Shown here piece after piece: positions 29,525 to 36,556 of a DNA stretch of 36,556 nt. The notes under the pieces are model-generated. The model did no database searches, was not told where the DNA came from, and was given only the letters and a program-made list of their open reading frames with translations. Every line of letters begins with the position of its first letter. The first letter of the stretch is position 1. The DNA is from CAZCTC01 sp964501335 (GTDB lineage: Bacteria > Chloroflexota > Anaerolineae > B4-G1 > SLSP01). The stretch is from assembly GCA_964501335.1 (NCBI GenBank), contig CAZCTC010000079.1, forward strand, positions 1 to 36,556. Direction: 5' to 3'. The translations under genes were made by a program, and so were the position numbers.

Positions 29525-30082
29525 TCAGTGACGATTCCTTAAAGTCAATCTTTTCAGTTGCGTTTTGAGTTGCTCAGCCACGGGCGGGTAAAGTTGGGTT
29601 TTTGTTCCATCGGCATGTCTGACGTAGGTTATTTCTCCTTCACTGGTAAATTCAGTTTCGCCGGTGTTTATATACCACTGGAAGGCGGCTAAATCTCCCG
29701 AATTAAGTGTGCCGGATTTGATTTTTAGCGTGGCCATATCCTGGGTTGATACTTTAAAGACTCCCCATGCGATGGTGTATGACAAAGCTTCTTTATCGAG
29801 TGAAAGAATGGCGTAGTTCCCTGGATTAAAGCGTGGTGTCGCCAATCCCATGAACTGTTCGGGGATTTCTACTGCAATGACTTGGGGAAGAGGTTCACCT
29901 GAAATAACAGTCGTGTTCTCGAAGGTTATGGTTGTGTTGGTTACGGTTGTCACCTTACCTAATGCCAGGGTATCCTGGTAACCCTGGGTTAATTGAAAAA
30001 TCACATCCCCGGCGTAAAGCGGGGTAACCACACAGACGGCAAGCATGGTCAGTCCCAATATCATCAGCAATCGCAATTTCAT
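29525..30082 (-). CDS. secreted hypothetical protein
   Basis: This 185-aa protein has a clear signal peptide (about 1-25, 'LMILGLTMLAVCVVTPLYAG') and a beta-rich mature part with many Thr ('VTTVTNTTITFENTTV') and a Lys/Arg-rich end. I start at ATG 30082 because AAGGAG is then spaced seven bases away. The ATG two codons upstream is too close to it. No family recognised. Composition is lower in GC than the core. Confidence 0.6.
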   Translation of the reverse strand: MKLRLLMILGLTMLAVCVVTPLYAGDVIFQLTQGYQDTLALGKVTTVTNTTITFENTTVISGEPLPQVIAVEIPEQFMGLATPRFNPGNYAILSLDKEALSYTIAWGVFKVSTQDMATLKIKSGTLNSGDLAAFQWYINTGETEFTSEGEITYVRHADGTKTQLYPPVAEQLKTQLKRLTLRNRH

Positions 30083-30113
30083 TTCCATTCTCCTTAATTA
30101 AACGGTTTTCTTT

Positions 30114-30313
30114 TTACCTGTTATGACTTATCTGGATTCCCACACTGTGCAAAGCTGCTATTAACCCTGACTGCAAATCTCGTAACGTTTCTACCTTTGA
30201 CCAATCGATATTTAAATCTACGATGGTTTCTGCTACGGAATCCGAAATTCCTGTCACAATTGTATGTGCCCCCTTTAACCGCGCTACCTGAATCATCTTA
30301 TTTAATTCAAGTT
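30114..30313 (-). pseudogene. truncated STAS-domain (RsbR/RsbS-like) fragment
   Basis: Only the C-terminal half of a STAS domain remains: 'LNKMIQVARLKGAHTIVTGI', then 'SDSVAETIVDLNIDWSKV', then 'TLRDLQSGLIAAL'. This matches the RsbS/RsbR stressosome-type pattern 'LLGA..ilvGI.pevA.tiv.lGi'. The frame meets a stop (TAA) just upstream, and the DNA beyond is repeat-rich. The 5' part was lost at a junction near 30314. Confidence 0.7.
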
Positions 30314-30372
30314 ACCACTTCGATAAATCCAGTCCATTATTCAAGATCAGCTGCATGCCGTCCAAAAGCAGG

Positions 30373-30390
30373 CGGCGCGCGAAAAAATGG
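30373..30390. repeat. half copy of the 21344 hairpin repeat
   Basis: CGGCGCGCGAAAAAATGG is identical to 21363-21380, but the complementary left arm is missing. It sits about 60 bp from the truncated end of the STAS fragment, as expected if a rearrangement removed half the repeat. Confidence 0.6.
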
Positions 30391-30522
30391 GCTTTTTCTT
30401 CTCTTCTTTTCCGGGTGATTGCGGTTGCAAATGGCTTAAGTTGCCTGATATGCCTCCGGTCCCTCGCGGGAGGGAGAGGGGGGAAGATCGTGTTGCCGGG
30501 AGGGCTCTGGAAAGGGCGATGT

Positions 30523-30552
30523 TTTTGTGCGCCTTCTGAGGCGCACAAAAAC
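30523..30552. repeat. T-rich/A-rich palindromic hairpin, copy 3
   Basis: TTTTTGTGCGCC, loop TTCTGA, GGCGCACAAAAA: a perfect 12-bp stem. The loop is nearly the same as in copy 2 (TTCCGA). G-rich sequence reminiscent of the repeat family at 6357 lies between 30465 and 30490. Confidence 0.75.
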
Positions 30553-30567
30553 ATAAATAACAAGACC

Positions 30568-31002
30568 TCAAATATAGTCCCATTCTATAAACTCTATGGG
30601 TATTCTCGCCGAAAGTAGAGGTGCAATAATTCGAATCAAGTACCAGTTAACATCGGTTAACCTTGGATCTTCTTCTAAAGTCTTTCTATAAATATCAAGA
30701 AGAAAAGAAATCTTTTCTCTGGAATGAAATAAAATATCGAATCCGCATCCGTCTTCCCAAAAGAGATCTAAACCTATGATTTCTCCTGCCTCTTCTTTTT
30801 TCTTCATAATATCGAACACTATTTGTACATCGTTAACGCTTCGTGTGGTCCATGCAAACGCGTCTTTGTCGCCCAAAGGTAAAAAATGTATAAGACCATC
30901 CGTATCAACTTTCCACCCGGCTTGCAATAATGTTGAGATGATTTCCATTGCTGGAACGGTTGTCGATGAAAGTGTTATTGTAAGGCTTGATAGAGGAGGC
31001 AT
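30568..31002 (-). CDS. hypothetical soluble protein, immunity-like context
   Basis: This 144-aa protein is acidic and probably alpha/beta. Segments include 'GWKVDTDGLIHFLPLGDKDA' and 'IGLDLFWEDGCGFDILFHSR'. AGGAG lies eight bases before the ATG. The small size, acidity and position among orphan genes match immunity proteins in general. No family was recognised. Confidence 0.55.
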   Translation of the reverse strand: MPPLSSLTITLSSTTVPAMEIISTLLQAGWKVDTDGLIHFLPLGDKDAFAWTTRSVNDVQIVFDIMKKKEEAGEIIGLDLFWEDGCGFDILFHSREKISFLLDIYRKTLEEDPRLTDVNWYLIRIIAPLLSARIPIEFIEWDYI

Positions 31003-31038
31003 GGCATTTACTCCTAATATTTGAAAAATGGCCGGCTG

Positions 31039-31960
31039 TGCGGTCGTTCATTAGTATAACCCAAGTTGCCACCTGGCGAACTTAAGAGAGCTCGCTAGGA
31101 CAAACAAGATGACTTTGAGTTCAAATCCAGCTGCGGTTACCGCATGGATAGATTTGGGCATTAAGCGTTCTACCAAGCTGCCCGCCGTTTCGACAATCTT
31201 GCGATGGCAATGTTGCAAGTAGCGAATCCAGGGCGGGAAAGGCCGTTTAGAATTGGACCGGCGCATGGGCAAGAATTGATTGCCAATTTCACCATCGACG
31301 CTGTTAAAGTCATCTTCAAAATTATAATCGGTATAGCCGCGATCGGCATACACCGTCGAACCGGCGGGTAAATCGAAAGCAAACGACTTCAACGTGGTGA
31401 CATCCGCTACCGAACCCGGCGTTAACAGGACTTCAACCGGTAAACCGTTCTGGGTCACCAACAAATGGACTTTGACGCCATAGAAATAGCGTTTTTTGCT
31501 GGCACAGCGACCCCGGTAAGCCTCGTCGTGATAGATTTTGGAGCGTGAAATCCGATAATTATCGCACACAGCCACCGGAAAGGAGTCCACACTATAGATC
31601 GATTCGGTATTCAGTTCTTTCCAATGTTCCGCCAGCGCTGCAAATACCGTCAGGAAGAGTTCTTTGATCCGATGCAGCCTGCGGTTGAAACGGCTGGGCC
31701 CTAACATATTCGGGATATAGCCCTGTTCTTTCAGCATTTCACAGGCGCTGGCATAGTTACCGTCGTAGTACATCGCAGCCACTAAGGCCGTGGTCATAAT
31801 TTCAGCATCGCTCATCTGGCATTGGCTATCTTCCTGATGGCGCAAGCCCTTTAACACATCCTCAAAAATGCAAAAAGCCGCTATAATTTGTAAGGTTACC
31901 CCCATTGTTTGGACCACTATGAAGATAGAATTTCACACCCCTTCCACTTAGCATGCGGTC
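31039..31960. mobile_element. IS982-family insertion sequence, borders tentative
   Basis: A 7-bp direct repeat TGCGGTC occurs at 31039-31045 and 31954-31960, flanking the transposase gene, and may be a target duplication. Convincing terminal inverted repeats were not found by eye. TAACCC near the left end and the complement of GGGGTAA near 31968 are only partly alike. The borders are therefore provisional. Confidence 0.45.
31051..31917 (-). CDS. IS982-family transposase
   Basis: This 288-aa protein has the IS982 DDE blocks: 'SIYSVDSFPVAVCDNYRIS', then 'YRGRCASKKRYFYGVKVHLL', then 'VYADRGYTDYNFED', with the upstream 'LGPSRFNRRLHRIKELF'. Length is complete for the family. GTG start at 31917, or the ATG four codons in. 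The second and third catalytic acids appear present. Confidence 0.9.
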   Translation of the reverse strand: MVQTMGVTLQIIAAFCIFEDVLKGLRHQEDSQCQMSDAEIMTTALVAAMYYDGNYASACEMLKEQGYIPNMLGPSRFNRRLHRIKELFLTVFAALAEHWKELNTESIYSVDSFPVAVCDNYRISRSKIYHDEAYRGRCASKKRYFYGVKVHLLVTQNGLPVEVLLTPGSVADVTTLKSFAFDLPAGSTVYADRGYTDYNFEDDFNSVDGEIGNQFLPMRRSNSKRPFPPWIRYLQHCHRKIVETAGSLVERLMPKSIHAVTAAGFELKVILFVLASSLKFARWQLGLY

Positions 31961-32002
31961 CAGTTTTTGGGGTAAGCTCAGCTCAAACTATGTGAGTTCT
32001 GT

Positions 32003-32401
32003 TCACATAGTCTCCTCGACCTGGTCGCTATGCCAGGGACATTTGTATTCAATGCCGATCAGCGAGCTTAATATCCAGGCCTTTACATTGGGGCCTTCAA
32101 AAATAAAGAGCTGATAGCCTACCTGCAAAGTATGACGGGAAGGATTAATAACTTCACTGATGGCGGCTTCCAACTCTTCTTCCGTGCCGGTTCGAAAATG
32201 AGCATATCCGAAAAACCTGGGCATTCGTATATAAGCAACCGCTCCGAATCTAATAAGTGCACAAATAGCGCGTTGTCCGTCAAGCACTTTCTCTCCAAGA
32301 ACGGTAAGGTGAGAATGACTATACTCATAGCTCCAGAGTTTATAGCTATATCCTTCCAGAGCCGCGATCTCTTCAATTATTTCCTGCCTTGATTTATTCA
32401 T
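32003..32401 (-). CDS. hypothetical protein, immunity-like context
   Basis: This protein of about 132 aa starts at ATG 32401, overlapping the preceding gene's stop by 8 nt, which supports coupling. It contains 'YEYSHSHLTVLGEKVL' and an end with several aromatic residues. It is mixed alpha/beta without transmembrane spans. A hairpin ACTATGTGA/TCACATAGT overlaps its stop codon. No family recognised. Confidence 0.6.
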   Translation of the reverse strand: MNKSRQEIIEEIAALEGYSYKLWSYEYSHSHLTVLGEKVLDGQRAICALIRFGAVAYIRMPRFFGYAHFRTGTEEELEAAISEVINPSRHTLQVGYQLFIFEGPNVKAWILSSLIGIEYKCPWHSDQVEETM

Positions 32402-32711
32402 GGGCTCCTTGTTCATTTTTTTCGTCGGATTTTCTATTTTCTTCATTGAACAAATCAATAGCCCTTTTTCTCTCCATAGCCAACTCAAACTCTTTACCTG
32501 TGCCTATCCAACCCAATACGGCATCGATAACGTCTTCGATCTCTGTACCAATCGATCCATGCCCTCTTAACTTCCCACGGAAATTGCATTGCTCGCAATT
32601 TATATGAATAAGGAGAATATAGACTTCTTGTTTATGACCGCACATGGGGCAGGTGAATTCACGATAGTGCGGAAGATTTTCGAGGGCCTCAAATTCATTA
32701 AACTCTCTCAT
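32394..32711 (-). CDS. zinc-ribbon hypothetical protein
   Basis: This 105-aa protein has 'FTCPMCGHKQEVYILLIHIN' then 'CEQCNFRGKLRG', a four-Cys zinc ribbon, followed by an acidic helical tail. GGGAG lies seven bases before the ATG. It forms a coupled pair with the 32003 gene. Function unknown. Confidence 0.65.
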   Translation of the reverse strand: MREFNEFEALENLPHYREFTCPMCGHKQEVYILLIHINCEQCNFRGKLRGHGSIGTEIEDVIDAVLGWIGTGKEFELAMERKRAIDLFNEENRKSDEKNEQGAHE

Positions 32712-32750
32712 CTTTTATCTCCCTAAAATCCGCTCAATGAACCATAGATT

Positions 32751-33242
32751 TTATTTACGGGTACTCCAGTCAACCGAATGCCCTGTATCTTCATCTGCCA
32801 TCATTTCCATGTAACGGCTGAAACTTGGAGCCAGTAAGGTAATCCCTTTGTTTACATGGCCCGGTTCCTTAATATTTTCCATGTAATGAAAAACGCGCGG
32901 ATCATCCCCTTCGGAAAGCTTGAAAAAGTGGAACTGGAACTGGTCATACATGGAAAAGAAGAAAGCATCCTGGGTGAATTCATTCCAAAGATTATCTCGC
33001 TTCAAAATTTCCACGGCGGTGCTCCGGTTGTCTTCCAGATCTTCGTAAAAGCAATTGATCCCAATAAAGAATCGATTAGCCGCACGTCCCATCCACAGAA
33101 GATACTCTTTGTAAGCCGCCGGCAATTTCACTCCGAACTGCTTCTCTACACCCTCGACTTCTTCAATCGTGCAGGGAACGATGCTTCCAGGAAGGACCAG
33201 ATTGAACTGTTCAACGGTTGCTTTGGCTTTGTCCAGATACAT
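32751..33242 (-). CDS. SUKH-superfamily (SMI1/KNR4) immunity-type protein
   Basis: This 163-aa protein opens with the SMI1/KNR4 pattern: 'CTIEEVEGVEKQFGVKLPAA', then 'YKEYLLWMGRAANRFFIG', and later 'SRYMEMMADEDTG'. SUKH proteins act as immunity proteins for polymorphic and contact-dependent toxins in bacteria. AAAGGAG lies four bases before the ATG. No matching toxin gene is seen in the window. Orphan immunity genes in arrays are common. Confidence 0.8.
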   Translation of the reverse strand: MYLDKAKATVEQFNLVLPGSIVPCTIEEVEGVEKQFGVKLPAAYKEYLLWMGRAANRFFIGINCFYEDLEDNRSTAVEILKRDNLWNEFTQDAFFFSMYDQFQFHFFKLSEGDDPRVFHYMENIKEPGHVNKGITLLAPSFSRYMEMMADEDTGHSVDWSTRK

Positions 33243-33255
33243 GAATCTCCTTTAT

Positions 33256-33801
33256 TTATTCCGGCGCCTGTAGATAATCCCGATCCGATCGATATAGGAC
33301 CTGGTGCAAATCCTCAGCAAAAGAATCATAGTGCGCCTGGATATACTCAACCATTGGGATTGCAATCTGATATAGCTCGCTGTCCTCCTCCCAAAACTGC
33401 TCTTCTAATTCCTCAAACCGCTGCAATTCCTTTTCAGGAAGAAGATGCGCTATTTCCAGACTATCAAATTGTTCCTCAGTAATATTCACATTTCCCCGGG
33501 CATAGATGAGCAAAGCCTCAGCAAACAGATCGGCCAGACGGTACAACTTCATCTCTCGTAGACCCTCGATCAACAGCTTACACTCTCGTAATAAAAACGC
33601 CTGTTCGAACAGGCTGGAAAATCCATCGATCTCCGCCGCAGGAAGCATATCGAACAATGCCCAAATCACAGACTCGGGATCATTGAGGGGCTCTTCTAAA
33701 TCATACTTTCGGTGTCCCAATAGATCCCACAGATCAAACAGAAATTCGCCTTTATCGGTATCCCAGGCCACGGTTTCGCCAAAACGATACTCAGTTCTCA
33801 A
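33256..33801 (-). CDS. acidic helical protein, possibly DUF4375/DMP19-like
   Basis: This 181-aa protein is strongly acidic and helical: 'FLLRECKLLIEGLREMKLYR' then 'LADLFAEALLIY', followed by a long Glu-rich region. The helical core resembles DMP19/DUF4375 proteins. That match is tentative. TTG start with AGGAGG eight bases upstream. It lies 13 bp from the SUKH gene on the same strand. Confidence 0.55.
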   Translation of the reverse strand: MRTEYRFGETVAWDTDKGEFLFDLWDLLGHRKYDLEEPLNDPESVIWALFDMLPAAEIDGFSSLFEQAFLLRECKLLIEGLREMKLYRLADLFAEALLIYARGNVNITEEQFDSLEIAHLLPEKELQRFEELEEQFWEEDSELYQIAIPMVEYIQAHYDSFAEDLHQVLYRSDRDYLQAPE

Positions 33802-33829
33802 TGTTTTATCCTCCTGCCAGGTTGGGTAT

Positions 33830-34183
33830 CTACCGTTTTGCTTTTTTCCATATAAAAGCTATGACGATGGTAATAATGTAAAGAGGAAGTTGGGTCAATC
33901 CCCAAAATGCCAAAAGCTTCAATCTCATAAGTTGAGGTAATGCTCCTAAGAAACTACCTATCCCCAGAATTCCCCCCGCTACAGCCGAAAGCTGAATTAC
34001 CATGCAACCGAAATCAAGGCGCTGATTGGAATTTGGGTTTCCGCAAAGGATATTAATCCATGAGGGAACTTCCATTATGATATTTGTGCTACTGGATGTA
34101 GCACGCTTTTGTCCAATGAAAAAATATCCCCAGAAAAATCCTACAACAAGAACCCAAATACCAATCTCTCTCCAAATCTCCAT
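33830..34183 (-). CDS. three-span membrane protein
   Basis: This 117-aa protein starts at ATG 34183, with GGGGAG five bases upstream. The frame extends eight codons further. Spans are at about 8-26, 60-82 and 92-112. A polar segment carries 'NILCGNPNSNQRLDFGC'. No family recognised. Similar in style to the small membrane genes of the left flank. Confidence 0.6.
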   Translation of the reverse strand: MEIWREIGIWVLVVGFFWGYFFIGQKRATSSSTNIIMEVPSWINILCGNPNSNQRLDFGCMVIQLSAVAGGILGIGSFLGALPQLMRLKLLAFWGLTQLPLYIITIVIAFIWKKAKR

Positions 34184-34239
34184 CGACACTCCCCTTGCAT
34201 AAAACATCGTCGTATATTATTGACAGTGAATTCCAAATC

Positions 34240-34304
34240 ACCGACGTAAAACGGCCTTTTTGAGGCTCAAAAAGGCCCGCTAAGCGGGGGTAAATCACGT
34301 CGGT
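34240..34304. repeat. three-way-junction-like intergenic palindrome
   Basis: The outer stem is ACCGACGT (34240-34247) with ACGTCGGT (34297-34304). The inner stem is GGCCTTTTTGAG (34253-34264) with CTCAAAAAGGCC (34266-34277). The second inner stem is CCGC/GCGG around 34277-34287. This folds into a compact branched hairpin in single-stranded form. It lies between two same-strand genes and can hardly be a simple terminator. Confidence 0.65.
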
Positions 34305-34312
34305 AAATATTT

Positions 34313-34825
34313 TCAGGCCGGCTCCGGCGCTGTATATCTTGGCAGATCCAACCGCTTACACTTCCCCACATTGAAAATGGAATGAGAGGTCAGCTGGACG
34401 GTTTTGTCTTTCCACTCGGACACCCACAGGTTGTCGCGGGCAAGGAAATCTTTCTCCAGGATGGCGAAGGTAGCAACTGTCATCCATTCATCATCTTCCC
34501 ATGGCAAGTCGGGATACCGTTGGATAACCAGCATTTCCTGAATCCAGTAGCATTCCGTTGTAATGACGATCCTGGCTGGAAGCGGCCAGGCATCTTTGGC
34601 GATGATTTCCAGAGGAGCCGATAATGACACCCAGGCGGCGACATCCCAATTGGGCTTTGGGCGTTGATCATAAGTGCTCCAAAGATAATGCTCCAGGGTC
34701 AGATATTTTGTCAGGATTCCGTCCACATAAGGCCCGCCCAGCCAGGGATGCGGCCCATCTTCTCCCATGACACATATCGGCGAGCCCGGCTCGATTTTGA
34801 TCGCTCTCAGAGATTCTGGATTCAT
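34313..34825 (-). CDS. hypothetical soluble protein
   Basis: This 170-aa protein is rich in Trp ('HPWLGGPYVDGILTKYLTLE', 'WPLPARIVITTECYWIQEML'). It is predicted soluble alpha/beta. It starts 11 bp after the glycosylase-like gene and is probably cotranscribed. Ribosome binding site weak. No family recognised. Confidence 0.55.
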   Translation of the reverse strand: MNPESLRAIKIEPGSPICVMGEDGPHPWLGGPYVDGILTKYLTLEHYLWSTYDQRPKPNWDVAAWVSLSAPLEIIAKDAWPLPARIVITTECYWIQEMLVIQRYPDLPWEDDEWMTVATFAILEKDFLARDNLWVSEWKDKTVQLTSHSIFNVGKCKRLDLPRYTAPEPA

Positions 34826-34836
34826 TGCGATTGCTT

Positions 34837-35586
34837 TTAACTAAGTGGGGTAGTTTCTACCGGCTCACTGTCGAAGCTCGTGAAGATGGCAGCATCCAAT
34901 ATGCACGGCGTAATTTCACATATCTGACACAGTTGCTGAATGCCGTCTAATACAAATTCATAGGAGTTGGAATCGCTCAGCCATCCCGGGGAAAGCTTGA
35001 CCGGGAAGCCGAACTCATTTAGCTTTTTCATGGCGCGGCTATCCAGGGGAATTTCATAGCGGGTCAATCCCAGCCCCTGGAGCAAATTCCGTGATTGTTT
35101 GGGCCCAAAACCTTTAAGTTGATTATCCAACAAGTGAGCAACCCGTCGTTCCGTCATGGCATCATCACTGTTTTGTAAGCCGGTGAGTTCTGCCATGATT
35201 GTTCCCCAAAGCCCGTCTTCCAATAGGGCATAGTTTTGATTGATAAAATAGGCGATGCGCTCGGGCCAACGGATCCCTTTAAACCCTTGTAAAGTCTCTG
35301 TGGCAAATTGGGTGAGATTGGATTGTTGTTGGCATACATCGTACCTGAGAAGAAAGGGGTCCGTTTTGATGAAACGGGAAACAGGGCTTCCTGGACCTGA
35401 TCGTTGTTGTGTGGTGAGCAGACAGGCTATCATTTCTTGCCAGACAATGGATGGTGTCACAGCTGGCTTTACTGGAGCCAGGTTCTTTTGCCGGCGTTCT
35501 TTCACAAATTCGCTGTCCTGATAGCGTGCGACGAAACTCTGAATCAATTCCACATCGGCCGGGTCAAATTGCCATATCAGTTTCAT
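34837..35586 (-). CDS. HhH-GPD superfamily DNA glycosylase-like protein
   Basis: This 249-aa protein has 'WQEMIACLLTTQQR' in the N-terminal helical part. A helix-hairpin-helix, 'LKGFGPKQSRNLLQGLGL', is followed by 'YEIPLDSRAMKKLNEFG'. By comparison with 8-oxoguanine glycosylases, the Lys of GFGPK and the Asp of PLDSR occupy the catalytic Lys and Asp positions, so a base-excision or lyase activity is likely. AAAGGAA lies eight bases before the ATG. It sits beside hsdM and the immunity-like genes, where a defence or modified-base role is possible. Confidence 0.7.
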   Translation of the reverse strand: MKLIWQFDPADVELIQSFVARYQDSEFVKERRQKNLAPVKPAVTPSIVWQEMIACLLTTQQRSGPGSPVSRFIKTDPFLLRYDVCQQQSNLTQFATETLQGFKGIRWPERIAYFINQNYALLEDGLWGTIMAELTGLQNSDDAMTERRVAHLLDNQLKGFGPKQSRNLLQGLGLTRYEIPLDSRAMKKLNEFGFPVKLSPGWLSDSNSYEFVLDGIQQLCQICEITPCILDAAIFTSFDSEPVETTPLS

Positions 35587-35613
35587 TTTTCGAATTCCTT
35601 TCCCGATTAGATG

Positions 35614-35691
35614 ATTGCGGAAATTATTATATGATGAGTTTTGAGCTTTCTATTTTCCCGAAAAGGGGCTCAAACGGTGTCGTTTGACAGG
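35614..35691 (+). repeat. boundary motif, copy 3 (split)
   Basis: ATTGCGGAA (35614-35622) and TGTCGTTTGACAGG (35678-35691) match the two ends of copy 2 (4857 and 4881), with about 40 bp more between them. The right block lies in a hairpin, TCAAACG-GTGT-CGTTTGA (35670-35687), that covers the stop codon of the 35670 gene. Confidence 0.4.
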
Positions 35692-36191
35692 TGGCCCTGG
35701 AACAACTTAAGGAAAAAATCTTTGGATTTGCCTGCTTCGAAGTTAAATGCAATGGTCATCAGGGCGTAACCCAAAATAAACATCCCGCCTGCAAACGGGA
35801 TACCTTGCCAGGAGGGGAAGGTGGAATTATCTTGCATTAGAGCAGACAGGAAGGAGCCGACTAACGAGATAAAATATATCCCAATGCTGCCCAGCCAGAT
35901 GTCCATGAAGATGAGTACGATTATATGAAGCGACAGGGTGAACTTGATAGAGCATCCCGTCATTTCAGGCTGGATCTCACCCTGGATCATGGGCAGGAAC
36001 GAGTTGCGATAATTGATAGTACGACGGATTGAAAATTGGGTTTCTGTGATGGTTCCTTCATAGGGTTTGCTGTCGGTTCTCATTTGCATAAACTCGGGTT
36101 TAGGCCCGACAACATTAGTCAGTTTTTGAAGTGCCCTTTCCGGACTCAAAGTGGATTTGATGGTGAAGCGTTCGTAAGGAATAAGCTGCAT
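35670..36191 (-). CDS. membrane protein with RNSFLPxIxG motif
   Basis: This 173-aa protein has a soluble N-terminal half including 'TINYRNSFLPMIQGEIQPEM', a motif found in a scattered family of small bacterial hypotheticals. Two spans follow at about 87-115 and 130-150. GGGAAAAT lies before the ATG. It lies nine bp after hsdM on the same strand. Function unknown. Confidence 0.6.
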   Translation of the reverse strand: MQLIPYERFTIKSTLSPERALQKLTNVVGPKPEFMQMRTDSKPYEGTITETQFSIRRTINYRNSFLPMIQGEIQPEMTGCSIKFTLSLHIIVLIFMDIWLGSIGIYFISLVGSFLSALMQDNSTFPSWQGIPFAGGMFILGYALMTIAFNFEAGKSKDFFLKLFQGHLSNDTV

Positions 36192-36200
36192 ATTTTCCCG

Positions 36201-36556
36201 TTATCCTTCCAGCTCATCCGCGATCGCCTTGAACTGCTCCAGCGCCGCCGACAGCTCGGCGACGATCTCCGCGGCCAGGGTTTGAGGATCGGGCAGCTTG
36301 GCCGTTTCTTCCAACGATTCGTCCCGCAGCCAGAAGATGTCCAGGTTGACTTTGTCCCGGGCGATCAGTTCGTCGTAGTTGAAGGCCCGCCAGCGGCCGC
36401 CGGGATTCTCATCCGACCAGGTGGCGGTGCGTTCGTGACGGTTTTCGGGATGATAGCTGCTCACGAATTCATCGAGGTCGCTGCGCATCAACGGCCGCTG
36501 CTTGAGCGTGAAATCGACATTGGTCCGCATGTCGTAGATCCACAGTGTGTGGGTCC
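36201..36556 (-). CDS. hsdM: type I restriction-modification M subunit, C-terminal fragment at window edge
   Basis: The visible C-terminus reads 'TLWIYDMRTNVDFTLKQRPL', 'DLDEFVSSYHPENRHERT', 'RWRAFNYDELIARDKVNLDI' then 'WLRDESLEETAKLPDPQTLA', the standard end of HsdM N6-adenine methylases. The frame continues beyond 36556 (a THTLWIYD run precedes the internal Met), so it is cut by the window edge and not broken. In type I systems it works with HsdS and HsdR. Here it is followed by orphan genes instead of hsdS. Confidence 0.9.
   Translation of the reverse strand, partial: THTLWIYDMRTNVDFTLKQRPLMRSDLDEFVSSYHPENRHERTATWSDENPGGRWRAFNYDELIARDKVNLDIFWLRDESLEETAKLPDPQTLAAEIVAELSAALEQFKAIADELEG

Overview
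The window looks like bacterial accessory DNA, most likely from a Chloroflexota (Anaerolineae-like) genome or metagenome bin. The lineage call is an inference. It rests on a 'YLPIVAK' linker in a secreted protein, which resembles the 'YLPLVxK' motif common in Chloroflexi exoproteins, on the GC-rich core, and on the mix of families present. No rRNA, tRNA, CRISPR array, integrase, relaxase, terminase, portal or capsid gene was recognised.

Left flank (about 1-6,360). This is an AT-rich patchwork of small, mostly minus-strand membrane protein genes: a paralogous trio at 967, 3,946 and 4,426, a DUF3592-like protein, and others. They are embedded between GC-rich scraps of a decayed primase-like gene. 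The 3' end of that gene occurs three times (about 740, 2,306 and 3,268). At the right side of this flank lie a 348-aa membrane protein and a DUF559 endonuclease-like gene. The DUF559 start codon directly abuts a long G/C-asymmetric repeat. Members of this repeat family recur at 6,357, 6,605, 9,353, 9,865 and 21,482.

Core (about 6,970-29,500). This is a coherent plasmid- or virus-like element. It begins with a divergent XRE / ribbon-helix-helix regulatory switch with palindromic operators. A long plus-strand run of tightly packed genes follows: zinc-binding small proteins, a membrane-bound wHTH protein, a ParM-like actin with a ParR-like partner, and a 22-bp perfect inverted repeat. Next comes a 1,010-aa primase-helicase with CHC2 zinc finger, TOPRIM and C-terminal ATPase, followed by an inverted array of 9-bp iterons that is a probable origin. 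A surface-glycan module follows (GT87-like, winged-helix regulator, O-antigen-ligase-like, GT39-like). Then come an FtsK-type DNA translocase with two C-terminal wHTH-like repeats, several 35-60 aa single-span proteins, a CAP-domain exoprotein, a 914-aa exported multi-span protein with a degenerate M23-like fold, further membrane proteins, twin zinc ribbons, a 33-aa polybasic peptide and a YdjM-like hydrolase. The run ends with a Cys-repeat peptide and a strong hairpin. The gene set suggests stable extrachromosomal or integrated maintenance (primase, iterons, ParMR) combined with DNA pumping across an envelope and a surface-exposed machine. This could be an unconventional conjugative element or a membrane-enveloped, tail-less virus or phage-plasmid.

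Right flank (29,500-36,556). This part holds a secreted protein, a truncated STAS (RsbR/RsbS-like) fragment, an IS982-family transposase, and a leftward array of immunity- or defence-like genes: a SUKH (SMI1/KNR4) protein, a Zn-ribbon protein, an HhH-GPD DNA glycosylase and several orphans. It ends in the 3' end of a type I restriction hsdM gene that runs off the window. Structured intergenic hairpins and a boundary motif shared with the left flank suggest cassette-like assembly of both flanks.
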